Source: Oscillospiraceae bacterium (lineage in GTDB: Bacteria; Bacillota; Clostridia; Oscillospirales; Oscillospiraceae). Taken from it: a DNA stretch of 64,000 nucleotides. Positions 49,752 through 58,045 of the stretch are shown here, one piece after another. The stretch covers positions 1 to 64,000 of the forward strand of contig JAILFJ010000172.1 in assembly GCA_024697625.1 (NCBI GenBank). Direction: 5' to 3'. Within the stretch, counting starts at the first letter, position 1. Each line of letters starts with the position of its first letter. The position numbers and the translations under genes were made by a program. The notes beneath the pieces were generated by a model, which was not told where the DNA came from, searched no databases, and saw only the letters and a list, made by a program, of their open reading frames with translations.

Positions 49752-50816
49752 TCAGGTTCCTTCCCTTTCCGGCTTCACCCGGACCAGTGCGAGCTCTGTC
49801 AGCCTTGGTACGGCTACAGGGTGCAGCTCCGCGATTCCCCCTTTGAGGCAGAGGCTTACGCAGAGTGTGCAGGCACTGCACTTCCAGGGAGTCACAAAGA
49901 TCAGGCTGTTCCCGTTCTCCTCCGGCTGAATGCGGATGGCCTTCTGCGGACAGATCTTTTCGCAGATCCCGCAGGCGGTACAGTGAATGTTAAAATGCGG
50001 AAGGGTCACCGTGAAGCGCCGTTCGGGATTCTTTTCATTGGATTGCTCTGTGCCGTAGCCTCTTCTGTCGGGCTGTGATACTGCCGCTGTCTGTTCCTTC
50101 TCCAGCCTCTGTACCTCGGCAGCCAGCATCCGGCGGTACTGCATGCCGAAATCCTCCTCCGACTCTTCCAAGAAGGGGAGTCTGTCTGCTACGGCCTGCA
50201 TCGCGTTTTTTGCAGCGGTGCGCTTCATACCGGAGAAGAGGCCTCTCCGTGTCAGGCGTTTTTCTCCGGGATTCTCCTGTTCCAGGGCTTCGGGTTCTGT
50301 CTCTTCCTCCCCGTGCAGGATAAGCACCCGGTCAGCTTCCGCTTCCCCGAGGAAGGCCCGGAGCGCTTCCAGATTCTCCTCCAGGCAGGCCTGCCAGTCC
50401 GTCTCCGGACAGGATGCGCAGGTATCGGTTCTGAGGGCGATCTTCCCTCTCAGGGCGCAGACCGCCAGCAGCTCCCAGGGGAGAGCGCCGAGGCAGCGGA
50501 CCCGGATATCCGCCCGGGCCTCTTCCCGCCGGCAGGCAAAGACCGTGGTTTTCCCGAAGTCGATCTCCTCCGAGAACCGCTTCCTCGCGGTGGCGGAGAA
50601 GGTGAAGCAGCGGGTGGGACAGTTCGCCGTACAGATCCCGCAGTCGACACAGCGGCTCCAGTCCAGCTTTGCGCCTCCCTTCAGGCTGAAGACACCGGTG
50701 GGGCACAGCTCGCTGCAGCGTGTGCAGACCACCCGGCGCTGCTTACGGTTGATGCAGCGGTCGGGATAGTAGAACGGATGATCTGTCCGGATAAAATCCG
50801 TCGGGCGAAGTGTCAT
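49752..50816 (-). CDS. Multi-cluster 4Fe-4S ferredoxin-like protein
   Basis: 354 residues. The N-terminal part has CTRCSELCPTG and CVDCGICTANCPTRC; the C-terminal part has CTACGICEKICPQKA and CSACTLCVSLCLKG. That is enough Cys for about four [4Fe-4S] clusters. The middle (about 80-280) includes CASCPETDWQACLEENLEAL and a charged linker. Its start overlaps the radical SAM stop by 4 bp, so it is the last gene of the NTPase / radical SAM / ferredoxin operon. It probably feeds electrons to the radical SAM enzyme or to the nearby exported reductases. No Tat or Sec signal. Confidence 0.82.
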   Translation of the reverse strand: MTLRPTDFIRTDHPFYYPDRCINRKQRRVVCTRCSELCPTGVFSLKGGAKLDWSRCVDCGICTANCPTRCFTFSATARKRFSEEIDFGKTTVFACRREEARADIRVRCLGALPWELLAVCALRGKIALRTDTCASCPETDWQACLEENLEALRAFLGEAEADRVLILHGEEETEPEALEQENPGEKRLTRRGLFSGMKRTAAKNAMQAVADRLPFLEESEEDFGMQYRRMLAAEVQRLEKEQTAAVSQPDRRGYGTEQSNEKNPERRFTVTLPHFNIHCTACGICEKICPQKAIRIQPEENGNSLIFVTPWKCSACTLCVSLCLKGGIAELHPVAVPRLTELALVRVKPEREGT

Positions 50817-52102
50817 AACATCGCCTCATCGAATTCCGACGCGCGGATCGGGTCGATCCGGAGCTCCCGGATCACGGATTCTCCGTCCCGGAACTCCCGG
50901 ATGTTATACGAAATACCGAGCTCCATATCCTTTTTCTTCAGCAGCATCGCACAGGCCGGCGAGCACCGGAGGAAGTCCCGGCCCGTGCTGAAGTCGGTGC
51001 GCTGTCTCGCGCGGAACAGGCGCTCTGCTTCCTTCATGTCTCGTCCGAAGACCTTGATCGTCTTCAGATAGAAGTCCTTCTCCGACATCACGAAGGTGCC
51101 GTCCTCCGGCATCGCATTCAGATTCTGCTGGTACACCTGACCGAAGTGCTTGTTCTCCAGCGAGCAGTAATGTACGCTGAGCCGGTACTGCTTCTGCACC
51201 GCCTCCCGGAGGAGCTTCAGCGCGACGGCTTCACTCCCGTCCACGGGCAGGCCTCCCGCATACCAGAAGTTATACAGGGTCCGGTACGGCGGCCAGCGCA
51301 GGGCGTAGCCCCGCTTCCGGAATTCTTCGGCGTTGTGATAGGGGAAACAGAGCTCCAGCAGGTTGATCCCGTAGATTCCCAGCTCCTCCAGCCGCGCGAG
51401 GATACCTTTCATCTCCTCTTCCGCGTCCGGCATCACCGGCATCTCGACCATCACCCGGGGGATGTATTCCCGCGCCATTGCCAGATTCCGCCAGACCTTT
51501 TCGCTTCGCTCCGGAATATCGTCCAGCTTGATGCTGAAGCGGATCTCCTCCAGTCCTTCGCCTCGCAGGGCATCCAGCAGGTCGGCATCCAGCAGGTCGC
51601 CGGAGGTGTAGAGCCTCAGAGAGGCCTCCGGCCACAGGCTGCGGGCCATACGGAAGTAGGCCACACAGTCCTCCCGGTGCAGAAGCGGCTCGCCCCCCGT
51701 CAGCGCAATATATTTCATCTTCGGATTCCGGCGGTGCTGATTCTTCAGCTCTGTCTGCCAATCCTTCGTTGCCCCGGAATAGTCCTCGAATTCGGTCTGA
51801 TTGGGGTTGAAGCAGAAGAAGCAGCTCCGATGGCACATCAGGGACAGGATTCCCGTATAGCTGTCGATGCCGGTCCGGCACGCGGCACAGGCGCCGCATA
51901 CCTCCCCGTGTACGAGGCTCGCCCCCTCGTTGCGTTCCGAGATTCCCAGCGTGCGCAGCTCCGACCGCAGAGCCCGGAGCTCCTCCTCCCGGTCGGGAGC
52001 AAAGAGCAGCCCGAACTGTTCCACCTGCTCGGTGAAGCTGCTGTAGATTTCCTGATACTGTCTGATATAGTCCCGAAGGACCGGATTGCGGATCTCCATC
52101 AT
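50813..52102 (-). CDS. Radical SAM protein of unrecognised subfamily
   Basis: 429 residues. The radical SAM triad is C90-H-R-S-C94-F-F-C97 (C-x3-C-x2-C). ALTGGEPLLH is the GGE motif binding SAM, followed by LYTSGDLLDADLL and IRFSIKLDD. Extra cysteines precede it (C69, C72, C75) and others occur near the C-terminus (CSPAC), so an auxiliary cluster is likely. It overlaps the NTPase gene upstream by 4 bp and the ferredoxin gene downstream by 4 bp. Substrate unknown; the setting next to a molybdoenzyme and a Tat-exported flavodiiron protein makes a maturation role attractive but unproven. Confidence 0.8.
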   Translation of the reverse strand: MMEIRNPVLRDYIRQYQEIYSSFTEQVEQFGLLFAPDREEELRALRSELRTLGISERNEGASLVHGEVCGACAACRTGIDSYTGILSLMCHRSCFFCFNPNQTEFEDYSGATKDWQTELKNQHRRNPKMKYIALTGGEPLLHREDCVAYFRMARSLWPEASLRLYTSGDLLDADLLDALRGEGLEEIRFSIKLDDIPERSEKVWRNLAMAREYIPRVMVEMPVMPDAEEEMKGILARLEELGIYGINLLELCFPYHNAEEFRKRGYALRWPPYRTLYNFWYAGGLPVDGSEAVALKLLREAVQKQYRLSVHYCSLENKHFGQVYQQNLNAMPEDGTFVMSEKDFYLKTIKVFGRDMKEAERLFRARQRTDFSTGRDFLRCSPACAMLLKKKDMELGISYNIREFRDGESVIRELRIDPIRASEFDEAML

Positions 52103-52641
52103 CTGCCCAGCCTTTCATTCCAGCTTTCGATCACCCGGAGCAGCTCTTCATACAGTGCTTCCCGGTTCTCTTCCGTCACCATGTATCGGGCCACCTTCGG
52201 ATGACAGTGCACCCTGCCCAGAAACCCCATCTCCGGCGCCCCGGCCTTTGCAGTCGCGAGCACCGGGATGTCGCCGTCCAGCAGCTCCAGAACCCTGTCG
52301 CAGAAAGCCGTCGCCCCGGTCTCCATGAAGCCCAGCTCGTCCATGGCGACAATTCCGTCCGGCTTTGCGTCCATCAGCTTTACGCCCAGTGTGTTGAAAA
52401 CCTCCGGATACACCGTCCGTTCCTTCATGTTGCAGTCGCCCAGGTGGTTCTCGTCCGTACAGAGGCCGTTCGTCTGCCCGGCCGGGAACATATAGATCTC
52501 ATGATAACCGTCCTCCCGGGTATTCATGATTCCGGTCGAGAAACCGTATACCGGCATCCGGCAGGCTGCCAGCAGCCGGTTGAACAGCTCTGTCTTTCCG
52601 GAATTGCGTTTTCCGCAGATCAGGATATGCCTCTGTTCCAT
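52099..52641 (-). CDS. P-loop NTPase (THEP1 / nucleoside-triphosphatase-like)
   Basis: 180 residues. Walker A ICGKRNSGKT at 8-17, Walker B DGIVAMDELGFMET near 94-107, as in NTPase_1/THEP1 proteins. There is no extra domain. Translation begins at ATG 52641 after AAGGAGCGGAGAG. First gene of a three-gene operon in which all junctions are 4-bp overlaps, a sign of tight coupling. The family hydrolyses NTPs slowly and its biological clients are unknown. A switch-like role in cofactor or metal loading is a fair guess here. Confidence 0.78.
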   Translation of the reverse strand: MEQRHILICGKRNSGKTELFNRLLAACRMPVYGFSTGIMNTREDGYHEIYMFPAGQTNGLCTDENHLGDCNMKERTVYPEVFNTLGVKLMDAKPDGIVAMDELGFMETGATAFCDRVLELLDGDIPVLATAKAGAPEMGFLGRVHCHPKVARYMVTEENREALYEELLRVIESWNERLGR

Positions 52642-52800
52642 TGTCTCTCCGCTCCTTCGCGCCTGTGCGGGCAGCCTGCCGACAGCTGCCCGGCATATTT
52701 TTTATCAGCCGCCCGGGTTCTGTATCCCCCGGACGGCCGTTTTTACATCTGCTGTGGTTTATCTATTCAATTCAGGTCCCGTGGGATCTGTCCGGTCCGT

Positions 52801-54309
52801 TCAGCCTTCCTCGAAGGCGCTCGCTCCCGCGCCGCAGATCGGGCAGGTGTAGTCCTCGGGCAGCTCGTCCCCTTCATACACATAACCGCAGATCTTGCAG
52901 ACCCACTTCTTCGACGCTGCCGCAGCTTCCGCTGCCGGCTCAGCGTCTCCTTCCAGCACAGACACAGACACCGCATCCGCCAGGCCGTTCAGCGCATCTG
53001 CGTCTCCGCTGTCCGGGCTGGACATGATGGTTACGGTATCTCCGATGACACTGCAGCCCTGCAGGCGGTCGACAATCTCCTTCATCAGCTTACCGGAGGC
53101 CGGGGACCAGCTTCCGTTTTCCACAAAGGCAAAGCAGCGGTTCTGCAGGTTATGCGCCTCCAGATCCAGCAGGAAGTTCTTCATCGGAGTGAAGATGCCC
53201 ATGTTGTAGGTGATGGACGCCAGCACAATGTGACTGCAGCGGAAGGCTTCGCCGATCAGCTCGCTGACATGGGTCTTGGACACGTCGTAGACCGCCACGT
53301 CCGCGATGCCGTTCTGCGAGATTCTCGCCGCGACCGAGTTGGCCGCGCTCTCCGTCCCGCCGTAAACTGAGCCGTAGACCACCATGACTGCCTTCTCCTC
53401 CGGGGTATAGCTGCTCCAGAGGCTGTACTTCTCCAGGATCCAGCCCAGATTCTCGCGCCAGACCGGTCCGTGCGTCGGACACAGGATCTTGATATCCACT
53501 GTCCCGGCCTTTGCCAGAACATCCTGTACCTGCTGGCCGTACTTGCCGACGATGTTGCAGTAGTAGCGCCGGGCATCCGGGAGCCAGTCCTTCTCAAAGT
53601 CGACCTCGTCGGCAAAGAGATTTCCGTTCAGCGCGCCGAAGCTGCCGAAGGCGTCCGCCGAGAACAGCACCCCGGAGACCGTGTCGTAGGTCATCATGAC
53701 CTCGGGCCAGTGGACCATCGGCGCCATGACGAAGGCCAGGGTATGCTTACCGACATTCAGGGTGTCGCCCTCTCCGACCAGGATGCTGCGGTCAGAGATG
53801 TCGCAGTTGAAGAACTGATTCAGAATCAGCGAGGCCGTCAGTGTGCAGACGACCTTGGCGTTCGGGTAGCGCACCAGCACCTCGGAGATGGCAGAGCTAT
53901 GGTCCGGCTCCATATGGTTGACGATCAGGTAGTCGAGATCCCGTCCGTCCAGAACGGCCGTCAGATTCTCAAAGAACTGGCCTGTGACCGAGCGATCCAC
54001 GGTGTCGACGAGGACGGTCTTCTCATCCAGCAGGACGTAGGAGTTGTACGCCACGCCGCGGGGGATGGGATAGACGTTCTCAAAGAGCTGAATACGCCGG
54101 TCGCTGACGCCGACATAGACGATGTCGTCCGTGACTTCGCGGCAGCTTCCGATCCCGGCGAACTTCTTCTTTCCCTCAAAAGGCTTTCCCGTGTCTTTCT
54201 CGTCATCCGCAAAAGCCGTCGCACCGCCAAGGACGCCTGCGGCAGCCAGGCTTGCGGCACCGGCGGCAGCCGCTTTCAGAAAATCTCTTCTTGCGATTTC
54301 CTTACTCAT
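52801..54309 (-). CDS. Tat-exported flavodiiron protein with C-terminal rubredoxin
   Basis: 502 residues from ATG 54309 (AAGGAGGATTATAAAT before it). Residues 1-33 are a Tat signal (IARRDFLKAAAAGAASL, ending ATAFA). Then a metallo-beta-lactamase-like diiron domain (NHMEPDHSS near 135, MVHWPEVMM, CPTHGPVWR), a flavodoxin domain (VVYGSVYGGTES, ASITYNMGIFTPMKNF) and a rubredoxin (CKICGYVYEGDELPEDYTCP, then ICG). Flavodiiron proteins reduce O2 or NO and are normally cytoplasmic. Export through Tat places this one outside, where it would need an external electron source. The ligand set looks complete. Confidence 0.87.
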   Translation of the reverse strand: MSKEIARRDFLKAAAAGAASLAAAGVLGGATAFADDEKDTGKPFEGKKKFAGIGSCREVTDDIVYVGVSDRRIQLFENVYPIPRGVAYNSYVLLDEKTVLVDTVDRSVTGQFFENLTAVLDGRDLDYLIVNHMEPDHSSAISEVLVRYPNAKVVCTLTASLILNQFFNCDISDRSILVGEGDTLNVGKHTLAFVMAPMVHWPEVMMTYDTVSGVLFSADAFGSFGALNGNLFADEVDFEKDWLPDARRYYCNIVGKYGQQVQDVLAKAGTVDIKILCPTHGPVWRENLGWILEKYSLWSSYTPEEKAVMVVYGSVYGGTESAANSVAARISQNGIADVAVYDVSKTHVSELIGEAFRCSHIVLASITYNMGIFTPMKNFLLDLEAHNLQNRCFAFVENGSWSPASGKLMKEIVDRLQGCSVIGDTVTIMSSPDSGDADALNGLADAVSVSVLEGDAEPAAEAAAASKKWVCKICGYVYEGDELPEDYTCPICGAGASAFEEG

Positions 54310-54338
54310 ATTTATAATCCTCCTTCTGTATACTGATT

Positions 54339-54358
54339 TTTGACAAATCGCTGTCAAA
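54339..54358. promoter_or_regulatory. Inverted repeat at the start of the flavodiiron transcript
   Basis: TTTGACA-N6-TGTCAAA, perfect 7-bp arms, in the 5-N6-5 style of CRP/FNR-type operators. It lies just downstream of the predicted start site, which fits repression. Confidence 0.55.
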
Positions 54359-54362
54359 CCCG

Positions 54363-54391
54363 ATCATATCACGAAACCCTGCTCTTTGCAA
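54363..54391 (-). promoter_or_regulatory. Promoter of the flavodiiron gene
   Basis: On the minus strand TTGCAA (54386-54391), 17 bp, TATGAT (54363-54368). Confidence 0.65.
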
Positions 54392-54437
54392 TCGTTTTTC
54401 ATATACGCTGCGCAGGAGCTGTGATCTCCTCTGCGGA

Positions 54438-54474
54438 AAAGAGAGAGGCACGGGAAGCCCGAACCTCTCTCTTT
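54438..54474 (-). terminator. Terminator of the molybdoenzyme operon
   Basis: An 11-bp stem AAAGAGAGAGG / CCTCTCTCTTT followed on the minus strand by TTTTC, 43 bp past the iron-sulfur subunit stop. It separates the operon from the flavodiiron gene. Confidence 0.8.
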
Positions 54475-54516
54475 CAAATCCGGACGTCCGGTCCGGGTTG
54501 GTATCCGATCCCGCTC

Positions 54517-55092
54517 TCAGGTCGGCAGCTCCCGGAAGTTCTCTTCCAGGGCGCAGGCCTTGGCCTTGATCAGGGTGTTGGGATTGGTCATGGACGAATC
54601 CGGCAGAATCGGAAGATCCTTCACCAGATCCGCGCCGTACTTTGCGATCAGCTCATCTCGCTCACCGAAGTCCAGGGCGCGGCTCGGGCATGCGTCAACG
54701 CAGACCGGGTTTTCACCCTTGGCGCGCTGGCTCGCACAGGCATCGCACTTGCGGACGATGGAACGGGCCTCGTCAAACTTCGGTGCGCCGTACGGGCAGA
54801 CATTCATGCAGGCTTTGCATCCGATGCACATGTCGTCGTCATGGATGACGGTGCCGTCCTCCGCCTTATACATCGCCCCGGTCGGACACGCTGCCACACA
54901 GGCGGGATTCTCGCAGTGGTTGCAGCTTCCGGAGAAGTTGTACATACCGACTTTCGGGAAGGTCCCGGTCTCGTAAGTCTTCGCATAGCGGAAGATCATC
55001 CCCATATCGAGGTCGTTGCGGTCCTTGCAGGCAACCTGACATGCCCGGCAGCCCACACAGCGAGTCATATCAAAATAAAAACCTAATGCCAT
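54517..55092 (-). CDS. DMSO reductase-family iron-sulfur subunit (DmsB type)
   Basis: 191 residues from M-A-L-G-F-Y at 55092, with GAGGAGG upstream; a ten-residue longer start is less likely. Four Cys groups are visible: CVGCRACQVACKDRNDLD, CNHCENPACVAACPTGAMYK, CIGCKACMNVCPYG and CDACASQRAKGENPVCVDAC, giving four [4Fe-4S] clusters. It carries electrons to the molybdopterin subunit encoded 19 bp upstream and has no signal of its own, so it is probably carried through Tat by that partner. No DmsC-type membrane anchor gene follows. Confidence 0.9.
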   Translation of the reverse strand: MALGFYFDMTRCVGCRACQVACKDRNDLDMGMIFRYAKTYETGTFPKVGMYNFSGSCNHCENPACVAACPTGAMYKAEDGTVIHDDDMCIGCKACMNVCPYGAPKFDEARSIVRKCDACASQRAKGENPVCVDACPSRALDFGERDELIAKYGADLVKDLPILPDSSMTNPNTLIKAKACALEENFRELPT

Positions 55093-55111
55093 GATGCTTG
55101 CTCCTCCTCTT

Positions 55112-57826
55112 TCAGATCTCAATCATCCGCTTGTTCGTGTTGACATCATCGTCCAGTGCCGGTCCGTCGTACTTCTCGATACGGCAGTTGATGTTATTGT
55201 ACGGAGTGACGCCGGAACCGCTGATCTCGTTGCCGATCAGGTAGTTGTCGGAGCCGCCGTGATCGATACCTGTCGCCTCGTCGATGTTCTCCCACGCACC
55301 GTGCGGAATGCTGACCACGCCGGGCATCAGGCCTTCCATGACACAGGCTTTGCGCAGCGCCTGTGCGGTTCTGGTAGTGATCAGTACCGTATCGCCGCTC
55401 TCGATGCCCTTTTCCTTTGCATCGGAGGCATTGATGAAGACCGGGTTCGGCCAGGCTTCACGCAGCCAGGGGCAGTTGTCAAAGGTCGTATGGGACCTGC
55501 GCAGATAGTGGATGTTATACAGTAGATAGGGGAACTCACCCTTCTCGCCGTCGATATCCCTGTCCTTGAAAGTGGTCTCGTAACCGGTGGTCGGGGCGAT
55601 GTACTCCGGATAGGGCTTGTAGTCCCAGTCGATGTAGCCGAAGCCGTTGAAGAAGTCCGCCTTGGTCTGGCTGGTAATCTCGAACTTGCCGCTCGCGGTG
55701 GCGAGGGGATTGGCCTCCGGATCGTTGATAAAGGAGGCATAGCCGAGATGTCCGCAGAAAGCGTCGTCCTTCTCGCGCTCAACCTGATAGCCGCCGTTGT
55801 CAATGAAATCCTGTAGAGAGATGATGCCCTCCTGCGGGGTTCCCTCCACGCCCCAGGCGTCGATGTCGTCCTGTGTGATGGTCACCAGCGGGATGTACTC
55901 CAAACTGGAGGAGAGCGGATTGCCGTAGGGATCATAGCCCGCGGCAGCGCCGTCTCCGCCCGCAGTGGCAGTCTCTTTATTGACAACAGTAGCACCCGCG
56001 ATGGCGTTGAAGAACTGCTGTTTCTCGCTGATCGGGTAGGCCTGCTTCGGGTCGAGGCCAAGGGCTTCCATGATCAGGCTGTCGATCTCCTGGTCGCTCT
56101 TCGCCTCATACATCGGCTCCGTCACCTGCGAATAGCAGAAAAGAAACTCGCGGTTGGAGGAAGCCAGTCCGCCCGGATTCTCCCAGTAGGTCGTAACCGG
56201 CAGCACGATATCCGAGTATTTGGCCGGCGTGTTCAGGAACTGTGCCTTCGAGACGACAAAATCGACCTTCCGGTGGGCTTCGATGCCGCGCTTCAGGTTC
56301 GGTCCGCTCTGAAGGTAGGCGTGCTCGTCCACGTTGGTGATGCAGTGGATGTCGCATTCCATGTCCTGCCCTTTGCCGAGACCCTCAGCCGTGTAGCCGT
56401 AGTAATCGCCGATCATGTGATACTTTCCGGTCACAACCGCGTCCCAGACCTGTGGGCCGGGGATGATGCCCTTGACCTCGTTGTCGGGCACGCCGGGAAG
56501 TCCTGTTCCGCCCGCTTTGACAAGGGGATCACCGCCGTTTGCGGAGTTGTGGGTATAGCTCAGGGCGCTGCAGTTGCCGGGCTTGCCCATGTGGCCGCCC
56601 ATGGCACAGACTGTCATGACGATCTGGGGGATGTTCTCCGCGCCGTCGTTCCGGGCAGCTGCGAAGCTGTGCAGGAACCAGACGTTGTGTGTCTTGCCGA
56701 GGGCGCGGGCCAGCATGGTGATCTGCTCTGCCGGTGTGCCGGAGATCTTCGAAGCCCAGGCTGCATCCTTTGCGACGCCGTCGTACTTGCCTTCCAGATA
56801 ATCCCGGAAGTTTACGTCTTCCTTAAGATTCGGGGCCTTCTCGCTGTCCGCGTCAAAGCCGACCGTGTACTTCTTCAGGAAGTCCCAGTCAATAATGTCC
56901 CCTTCTTCGGCGTCCAGACGCAGCATCTCAGACGCGACACCCAGCAGCAGCGCGGTATCCGTGCCGGTGCGCACCGGGACCCAGTCCGCGTCCAGGGCCT
57001 GGGCGGAGGCCGAATACATCGGGTCGATGGTGATGAACTTCACACCCGCTTCCTTTGCACGCTGGAAGTGTACCATCGGGGTGCCGGGTGCGGACCATGC
57101 CGGGTTCAGGGACAGGAAGATCATCGTATCCGCGTTCAGCATGTCGAAGCGGTCGTTGTTCGCACCGAAACCGTTTCTGCTGACACCGATCGTCGTGTTG
57201 GTGTTCAGCAGATAGGTGCCGTAAGAGGTGGAGTCCGCCACAGAGGTATGTCCGCCGTAGAACATCAGGGGGACGTTCTCTGTGTAGGAGCCCCAGCTCC
57301 CGGTCACAAAGGCCTGGTTGCCATACTTTTCCTTAATGGTCTTGTACTGGTCCGCCACATAGGCAATGGCCTCGTCCCAGCTGATGCGCTCCCACTCGTC
57401 TCTTCCGCGGAGCTCGCCGTTGGGCTCCTCCGGGGACCAGTGCTTGCGCTTCATCGGGTACTTCAGCCTGTCTGCGCCAAAGCACTGCTGCTGCTGTGCC
57501 TTGCCTCGGATGCAGCCGCGCTGCTGCGGATAGTCCGGAGAATCCGGGTGGGTGTCGTCGGTCTTCTGCCGAACCACGACGCCGTCCTTAATCAGGACCT
57601 TGTTCATGCAGCGGCCGCCGCAGTTGTGCCAGCAGGCCGCGGCGATCCACTTGCCGCCCTCGTCTCCGTCGACGATGGGGGCGTGCTCCTTCGGTGCGAC
57701 GGTGTCATCCGCCATTGCGTTTTCCCGGGAGACCGCGCCGAGACCCACGACCGCTGCTGTAGCGGCCATGGTTCCCTTCAGGAAGTCTCTCCGGCTGAAT
57801 TTCGCATTCAGGATTTCATCAATCAT
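55112..57826 (-). CDS. Tat-exported molybdopterin oxidoreductase (DMSO reductase family catalytic subunit)
   Basis: 904 residues from ATG 57826, behind GGGAGGAGAAG; the longer frame is the untranslated leader. Tat signal FSRRDFLKGTMAATAA. The N-terminal cluster motif is CWHNCGGRC with a later Cys in GCIRGK. The molybdenum-ligand region is TGSWGSYTEN, where Ser is the likely ligand, as in DMSO and TMAO reductases. The C-terminal guanine-dinucleotide domain has FINASDAKEKGIESGD and SIPHGAWENID. It reduces an unknown S-oxide, N-oxide or similar acceptor outside the membrane. It is preceded by a long structured leader and lies beside moeA. Confidence 0.9.
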   Translation of the reverse strand: MIDEILNAKFSRRDFLKGTMAATAAVVGLGAVSRENAMADDTVAPKEHAPIVDGDEGGKWIAAACWHNCGGRCMNKVLIKDGVVVRQKTDDTHPDSPDYPQQRGCIRGKAQQQQCFGADRLKYPMKRKHWSPEEPNGELRGRDEWERISWDEAIAYVADQYKTIKEKYGNQAFVTGSWGSYTENVPLMFYGGHTSVADSTSYGTYLLNTNTTIGVSRNGFGANNDRFDMLNADTMIFLSLNPAWSAPGTPMVHFQRAKEAGVKFITIDPMYSASAQALDADWVPVRTGTDTALLLGVASEMLRLDAEEGDIIDWDFLKKYTVGFDADSEKAPNLKEDVNFRDYLEGKYDGVAKDAAWASKISGTPAEQITMLARALGKTHNVWFLHSFAAARNDGAENIPQIVMTVCAMGGHMGKPGNCSALSYTHNSANGGDPLVKAGGTGLPGVPDNEVKGIIPGPQVWDAVVTGKYHMIGDYYGYTAEGLGKGQDMECDIHCITNVDEHAYLQSGPNLKRGIEAHRKVDFVVSKAQFLNTPAKYSDIVLPVTTYWENPGGLASSNREFLFCYSQVTEPMYEAKSDQEIDSLIMEALGLDPKQAYPISEKQQFFNAIAGATVVNKETATAGGDGAAAGYDPYGNPLSSSLEYIPLVTITQDDIDAWGVEGTPQEGIISLQDFIDNGGYQVEREKDDAFCGHLGYASFINDPEANPLATASGKFEITSQTKADFFNGFGYIDWDYKPYPEYIAPTTGYETTFKDRDIDGEKGEFPYLLYNIHYLRRSHTTFDNCPWLREAWPNPVFINASDAKEKGIESGDTVLITTRTAQALRKACVMEGLMPGVVSIPHGAWENIDEATGIDHGGSDNYLIGNEISGSGVTPYNNINCRIEKYDGPALDDDVNTNKRMIEI

Positions 57827-57858
57827 GTGCAACTTCTCCTCCCTGCAATTTATTTGCG

Positions 57859-57895
57859 AAAAAAAGAAGGTACACCTGCAGACAGCGCTGTCTGC
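57859..57895 (-). terminator. Terminator-like element in the leader of the molybdoenzyme operon (attenuator)
   Basis: An 18-bp perfect palindrome (GCAGACAGCGCTGTCTGC, 57878-57895) is followed nine bases later on the minus strand by seven T (57859-57865). It lies between the predicted transcription start and the gene, which is the layout of an attenuator. Confidence 0.55.
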
Positions 57896-57908
57896 GCCGT
57901 TATTCGGT

Positions 57909-57994
57909 GTTCCTTCGCCAAACGGGCAAGCAACGGAATTACTTCCGCAGCTCTGTCGGACGGACCTGCCCGATGGGTAAGCCCGCCTCGGAAC
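57909..57994 (-). promoter_or_regulatory. Structured leader, candidate riboswitch aptamer
   Basis: Nested pairings in the 180-base leader of the molybdoenzyme operon: outer 57909-57913 with 57990-57994, middle 57923-57928 with 57967-57972, and an inner hairpin CGGAA-GTAA-TTCCG (57934-57947) whose loop GUAA is a GNRA tetraloop. A small GGG..CCC hairpin sits beside it (57975-57984). Known molybdenum-cofactor riboswitches lie before such genes and contain a GNRA loop. I cannot align this one to them by eye. Confidence 0.45.
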
Positions 57995-58015
57995 CAAGTA
58001 TATGTCTGTGATGAC

Positions 58016-58045
58016 AATATAACAGAAGTTCTTTCAGTTAGTCAA
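58016..58045 (-). promoter_or_regulatory. Promoter of the molybdoenzyme operon
   Basis: On the minus strand TTGACT (58040-58045), 18 bp, TATATT (58016-58021). It gives a leader of about 180 bases before the ATG at 57826. Confidence 0.65.

Noticed and set aside
52700-52760. Terminator between the flavodiiron gene and the NTPase operon
   Set aside because: A 10-bp GC stem exists, but the T-run is on the plus strand only, so it would not act on the minus-strand transcripts; the two units may be partly co-transcribed.
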